From: an uncultured Chlorobiota bacterium
Lineage (GTDB): Bacteria; Bacteroidota; Kapaibacteriia; OLB7
Assembly: GCA_946481475.1 (NCBI GenBank)
Contig: CAMLOB010000157.1
Coordinates: forward strand, 1 to 7,882
Reading direction: 5' to 3'
Length of the DNA: 7,882 nt
How positions within the stretch are numbered: position 1 is the first letter of the stretch; every line of letters starts with the position of its first letter. The position numbers and the translations under genes are program-made. Positions 5,475-7,882 of the stretch are shown piece by piece. The notes beneath the pieces were generated by a model, which did no database searches, was not told the DNA's origin, and worked only from the letters and a program-made list of their open reading frames with translations.

Positions 5475-7882
5475 ATGGCAGCTACCAAAGACACAGGAAA
5501 GACTTACAGACTCTTCAAACTGGCCTCCGAGTTGAATATCGGGCGCGAGACAATCGTGGAGTTCCTGAACACCAAAGGCTTCGACGTGCCGAACAAGGCA
5601 ACGACAAAGCTTGATCAGGAAATGTACGATGTGGTGATGAGCAAATTCGAGAAGGAACATCGCCAGATCGAGAAGCAACGCCGTAAAGTCGATGCCTATC
5701 ACGAACGGCGAGTAAAAGTCCGGAAGCCGGACGAGAAGGAGAAGCATCTCGAGACCGAAGAGGCCCGGGTTACTCCGCAGGATCCGGAGCTGCAGGAGAA
5801 GAAGCGGAAGGAGCGCGCGTCCGAAGTCGAACCGGTTTCCACACCGGAGATGGAAGCGGTCGCAGAAGAAATTCCGACAGCCGAAACAGCCGAAGAAGAA
5901 GTCACGGCATCGGAAGAGGTCGACCTGCCGATGGAATCCGTCGAACCCGAGAGCCTGACCGAAGAGGTCGAGGAAGAGCCCCACACGGAAGTCTCCCCGA
6001 GACCGGTCGAGGCTGCAGAGGAGACGGTCGTGGAAGAGGCGGAGACAATCGAGACTGCCGAGGCGAAAGAACCGCTCCCGGTTGCTGAAGCAGCCCCGCA
6101 GCAGGCCGAAGAGGTTGAAGCTGAAGTTGTGGAGGAAGAACCTTCAGCAGAGATAGAAGAGGAAGAAGTCGCCGAGATTGAGGAGGAAGAGGAAGGAGAA
6201 TATGAGGAAGAGGAGGAAGAAGCAGTGGCGACAGCACCCGAGGACGTTATCAAAAAACCGAAGCTGAAGGGACTGAGCGTCGTCGGCAAGATCGACATCT
6301 CGAAAAGCGAGGCAGAGGAAAAAGGGGCGAAGAAGAAGAAGAAAAAGAGAAAACGTATTCGCGAATCGAAGTCGGTCGACATCAACGCCGAGGCGAAAAC
6401 GGCCAAACCGCCGGCGACCACTGCCGGCAAGACGATCGAACGGACAGACAAGCGGAAGAGAAAGAGGAAAGGAGTCAACGTCAGCCAGGAAGACGTTCAG
6501 AAGGCGATCCGCGAGACATTCTCCCGTATGGACGACCGGGCCGGCTCGGCTCGCCAGAAGAGGAGTCGTCAACGACGCGAGGAGCATCGCGAACAGCGTG
6601 AACTGGAAATGATGGAGCAGATGGAGAGTGAAAACATTCTCCATGTGGCCGAGTATGCCACCGTTGCCGAGCTGGCCGGGCTTATGAACGTCGATGTCTC
6701 CGAAGTCATCGCCAAGTGTATCGGCCTCGGCCTGATGGTCTCGATCAACCAGCGCCTTGACAAGGACACGATCCAGCTTGTAGCCGACGAGTTCGGCTAC
6801 ACGGTCGAGTTCCAGGAAGACTATGCCGAAGACGTCCTGGCCGATGAGGAAGATTCCGAGGAAAGCCTGAAGCCGCGTGCACCGATCGTCACGATCATGG
6901 GCCACGTCGACCACGGTAAGACCTCCCTTCTCGACTATATCCGTCGGGCAAACGTTGTTGCAGGGGAAGCCGGAGGGATTACCCAGCACATCGGTGCATA
7001 TGCCGTGGAACTGGATGACGGACGCCACATTGCTTTCCTCGATACGCCGGGTCACGAAGCCTTCACCGCCATGCGCGCACGCGGGGCCCAGGTCACCGAT
7101 ATCGTGGTTCTGATTGTGGCGGCCGACGACTCGGTGATGCCGCAGACTCTTGAGGCGATCTCCCACGCACAGGCGGCCGGAGTGCCGATGGTGGTGGCGA
7201 TCAACAAGATCGACAAGCCGGATTCAAATCCGGAACGGATCAAGCAGCAGCTTGCCGACCGGAATGTGCTGGTGGAAGAATGGGGAGGAAAAGTCCAGGC
7301 CGTCGAGATCTCCGCAAAGCAGGGAACGAACGTGGACAAGCTTCTGGAAGCGATCCTTCTGCAGGCGGAGATTCTCGACCTGAAAGCAAATCCGAACCGC
7401 CACGCACGGGGAACGATTATCGAGGCCGAGATCGACAAGGGACGAGGGGCCGTGGCAACGGTGCTGGTGCAGAAAGGGGTGCTGAGGATCGGCGATCCGT
7501 ATATCGCCGGACAGTACTCCGGTCGCGTCCGCGCCATGATCGACGAACGGGGCCACCGCGTCAAGGAGGCCGGTCCGTCCACTCCGGTTCAGATCATCGG
7601 CCTGGACGGAGTCCCGGATCCGGGTGATGAACTGGTAGTGGTTGCAAGCGAGCAGGAGGCAAAGGAGATCGCCACCAAACGCCAGCAGCTCCGGCGCGAA
7701 CAGGGCTTCAAGCAGGCCCGTCGCCGCTTCACGCTCGACGATATTTCGAAGCAGATTGCCCAGGGACAGGTTCGCGAACTCCCCCTTATCATCAAGGGGG
7801 ACGTTACCGGTTCGGTCGAGGCACTGGCCGACAAGTTGCTGGAACTCTCCACACCGGAAGTCGGGGTCACAATCGTACTGAA
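5475..7882 (+). CDS. infB: Translation initiation factor IF2, C-terminus missing (runs off right edge)
   Basis: IF2 is the cytoplasmic GTPase that places fMet-tRNA on the 30S subunit and promotes joining of the 50S subunit. The frame is open for 802 codons to the edge; roughly 200 residues (rest of domain III and the tRNA-binding C2 domain) are missing. An IF2_N helical domain lies at about 10-58 (YRLFKLASELNIGRETIVEFL). It is followed by a long charged linker: acidic at about 85-250, then KLKGLSVVGKID and a Lys/Arg cluster near 285-297. A second IF2_N domain covers about 387-448. The GTPase domain is intact: G1 GHVDHGKT 476-483, G2 AGGITQHIGAY from 499, G3 DTPGHE 523-528, G4 NKID 577-580, G5 SAK 613-615. 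Domain II follows (ARGTIIEAEIDKGRGAVATVL), and domain III begins near 770 (IIKGDVTGSVEAL). ATG 5475 is preferred because family proteins begin just before the YRLFKL segment; an in-frame GTG at 5400 would add 25 residues. Neither has a clear Shine-Dalgarno sequence. Confidence 0.95.
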   Translation, partial: MAATKDTGKTYRLFKLASELNIGRETIVEFLNTKGFDVPNKATTKLDQEMYDVVMSKFEKEHRQIEKQRRKVDAYHERRVKVRKPDEKEKHLETEEARVTPQDPELQEKKRKERASEVEPVSTPEMEAVAEEIPTAETAEEEVTASEEVDLPMESVEPESLTEEVEEEPHTEVSPRPVEAAEETVVEEAETIETAEAKEPLPVAEAAPQQAEEVEAEVVEEEPSAEIEEEEVAEIEEEEEGEYEEEEEEAVATAPEDVIKKPKLKGLSVVGKIDISKSEAEEKGAKKKKKKRKRIRESKSVDINAEAKTAKPPATTAGKTIERTDKRKRKRKGVNVSQEDVQKAIRETFSRMDDRAGSARQKRSRQRREEHREQRELEMMEQMESENILHVAEYATVAELAGLMNVDVSEVIAKCIGLGLMVSINQRLDKDTIQLVADEFGYTVEFQEDYAEDVLADEEDSEESLKPRAPIVTIMGHVDHGKTSLLDYIRRANVVAGEAGGITQHIGAYAVELDDGRHIAFLDTPGHEAFTAMRARGAQVTDIVVLIVAADDSVMPQTLEAISHAQAAGVPMVVAINKIDKPDSNPERIKQQLADRNVLVEEWGGKVQAVEISAKQGTNVDKLLEAILLQAEILDLKANPNRHARGTIIEAEIDKGRGAVATVLVQKGVLRIGDPYIAGQYSGRVRAMIDERGHRVKEAGPSTPVQIIGLDGVPDPGDELVVVASEQEAKEIATKRQQLRREQGFKQARRRFTLDDISKQIAQGQVRELPLIIKGDVTGSVEALADKLLELSTPEVGVTIVL

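Noticed and set aside
4671..5984. Long minus-strand open frame (437 codons) across the end of nusA and the start of infB
   Set aside because: It is antisense to two well-supported genes. Its Ser/Leu/Phe-rich composition is the mirror of the Glu-rich coding on the plus strand, and it shows no domain.
5699..6478. Minus-strand frame of 259 codons, extremely serine-rich
   Set aside because: It is antisense to the Glu-rich IF2 linker. The serine runs come directly from reading GAG/GAA codons backwards.
6144..7166. Minus-strand frame of 340 codons opposite the IF2 GTPase domain
   Set aside because: IF2 motifs in the plus frame are intact through this region, and the antisense frame has no recognisable family features.

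Overview
The window looks like chromosomal DNA of a moderately high G+C member of the Bacteroidota/Chlorobiota (FCB) group. Four observations support this. The 768-residue surface protein ends in a typical type IX secretion (Por) sorting domain. The promoter candidate in front of rimP has the Bacteroidota form TTG-N20-TAnnTTTG. The IF2 linker carries a KLKGLSVVGKID segment followed by a Lys/Arg cluster, as I recall it from Bacteroidota IF2 proteins. The genes are ordered rimP-nusA-infB with no ylxR or ylxQ between them. I cannot assign a genus from the sequence alone.

Layout: the minus-strand half (1-2885) holds a two-gene surface module. It is transcribed leftward from about 2885. First comes a T9SS-secreted protein with an N-terminal IgGFc-binding-like region (579-2885). 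After a 66-bp gap comes a lipoprotein of unknown function that runs off the left edge (1-512). A 206-bp divergent intergenic region (2886-3091) separates this module from the plus-strand half.

The plus-strand half (3092-7882) is the conserved rimP-nusA-infB operon for translation and transcription: the 30S maturation factor RimP, the transcription elongation/termination factor NusA, and translation initiation factor IF2. IF2 is cut by the right edge early in domain III. RimP acts in 30S assembly, IF2 in initiator-tRNA loading, and NusA couples RNA polymerase pausing and termination to these processes.

The control regions are the most informative non-coding parts. A promoter-like sequence is followed at once by an 8-bp GC-rich hairpin and a T-rich run directly before rimP, which looks like a leader attenuator. 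The rimP-nusA gap is filled by an A+T-rich hairpin containing degenerate TTTTGCA heptamer repeats, probably a copy of a dispersed repeat. The nusA-infB gap contains a perfect 12-bp inverted repeat. I found no tRNA, rRNA, CRISPR array, transposase or phage gene. Nothing here amounts to a clearly new system. The best leads are the rimP leader, the heptamer repeat and the uncharacterised surface-protein/lipoprotein pair.
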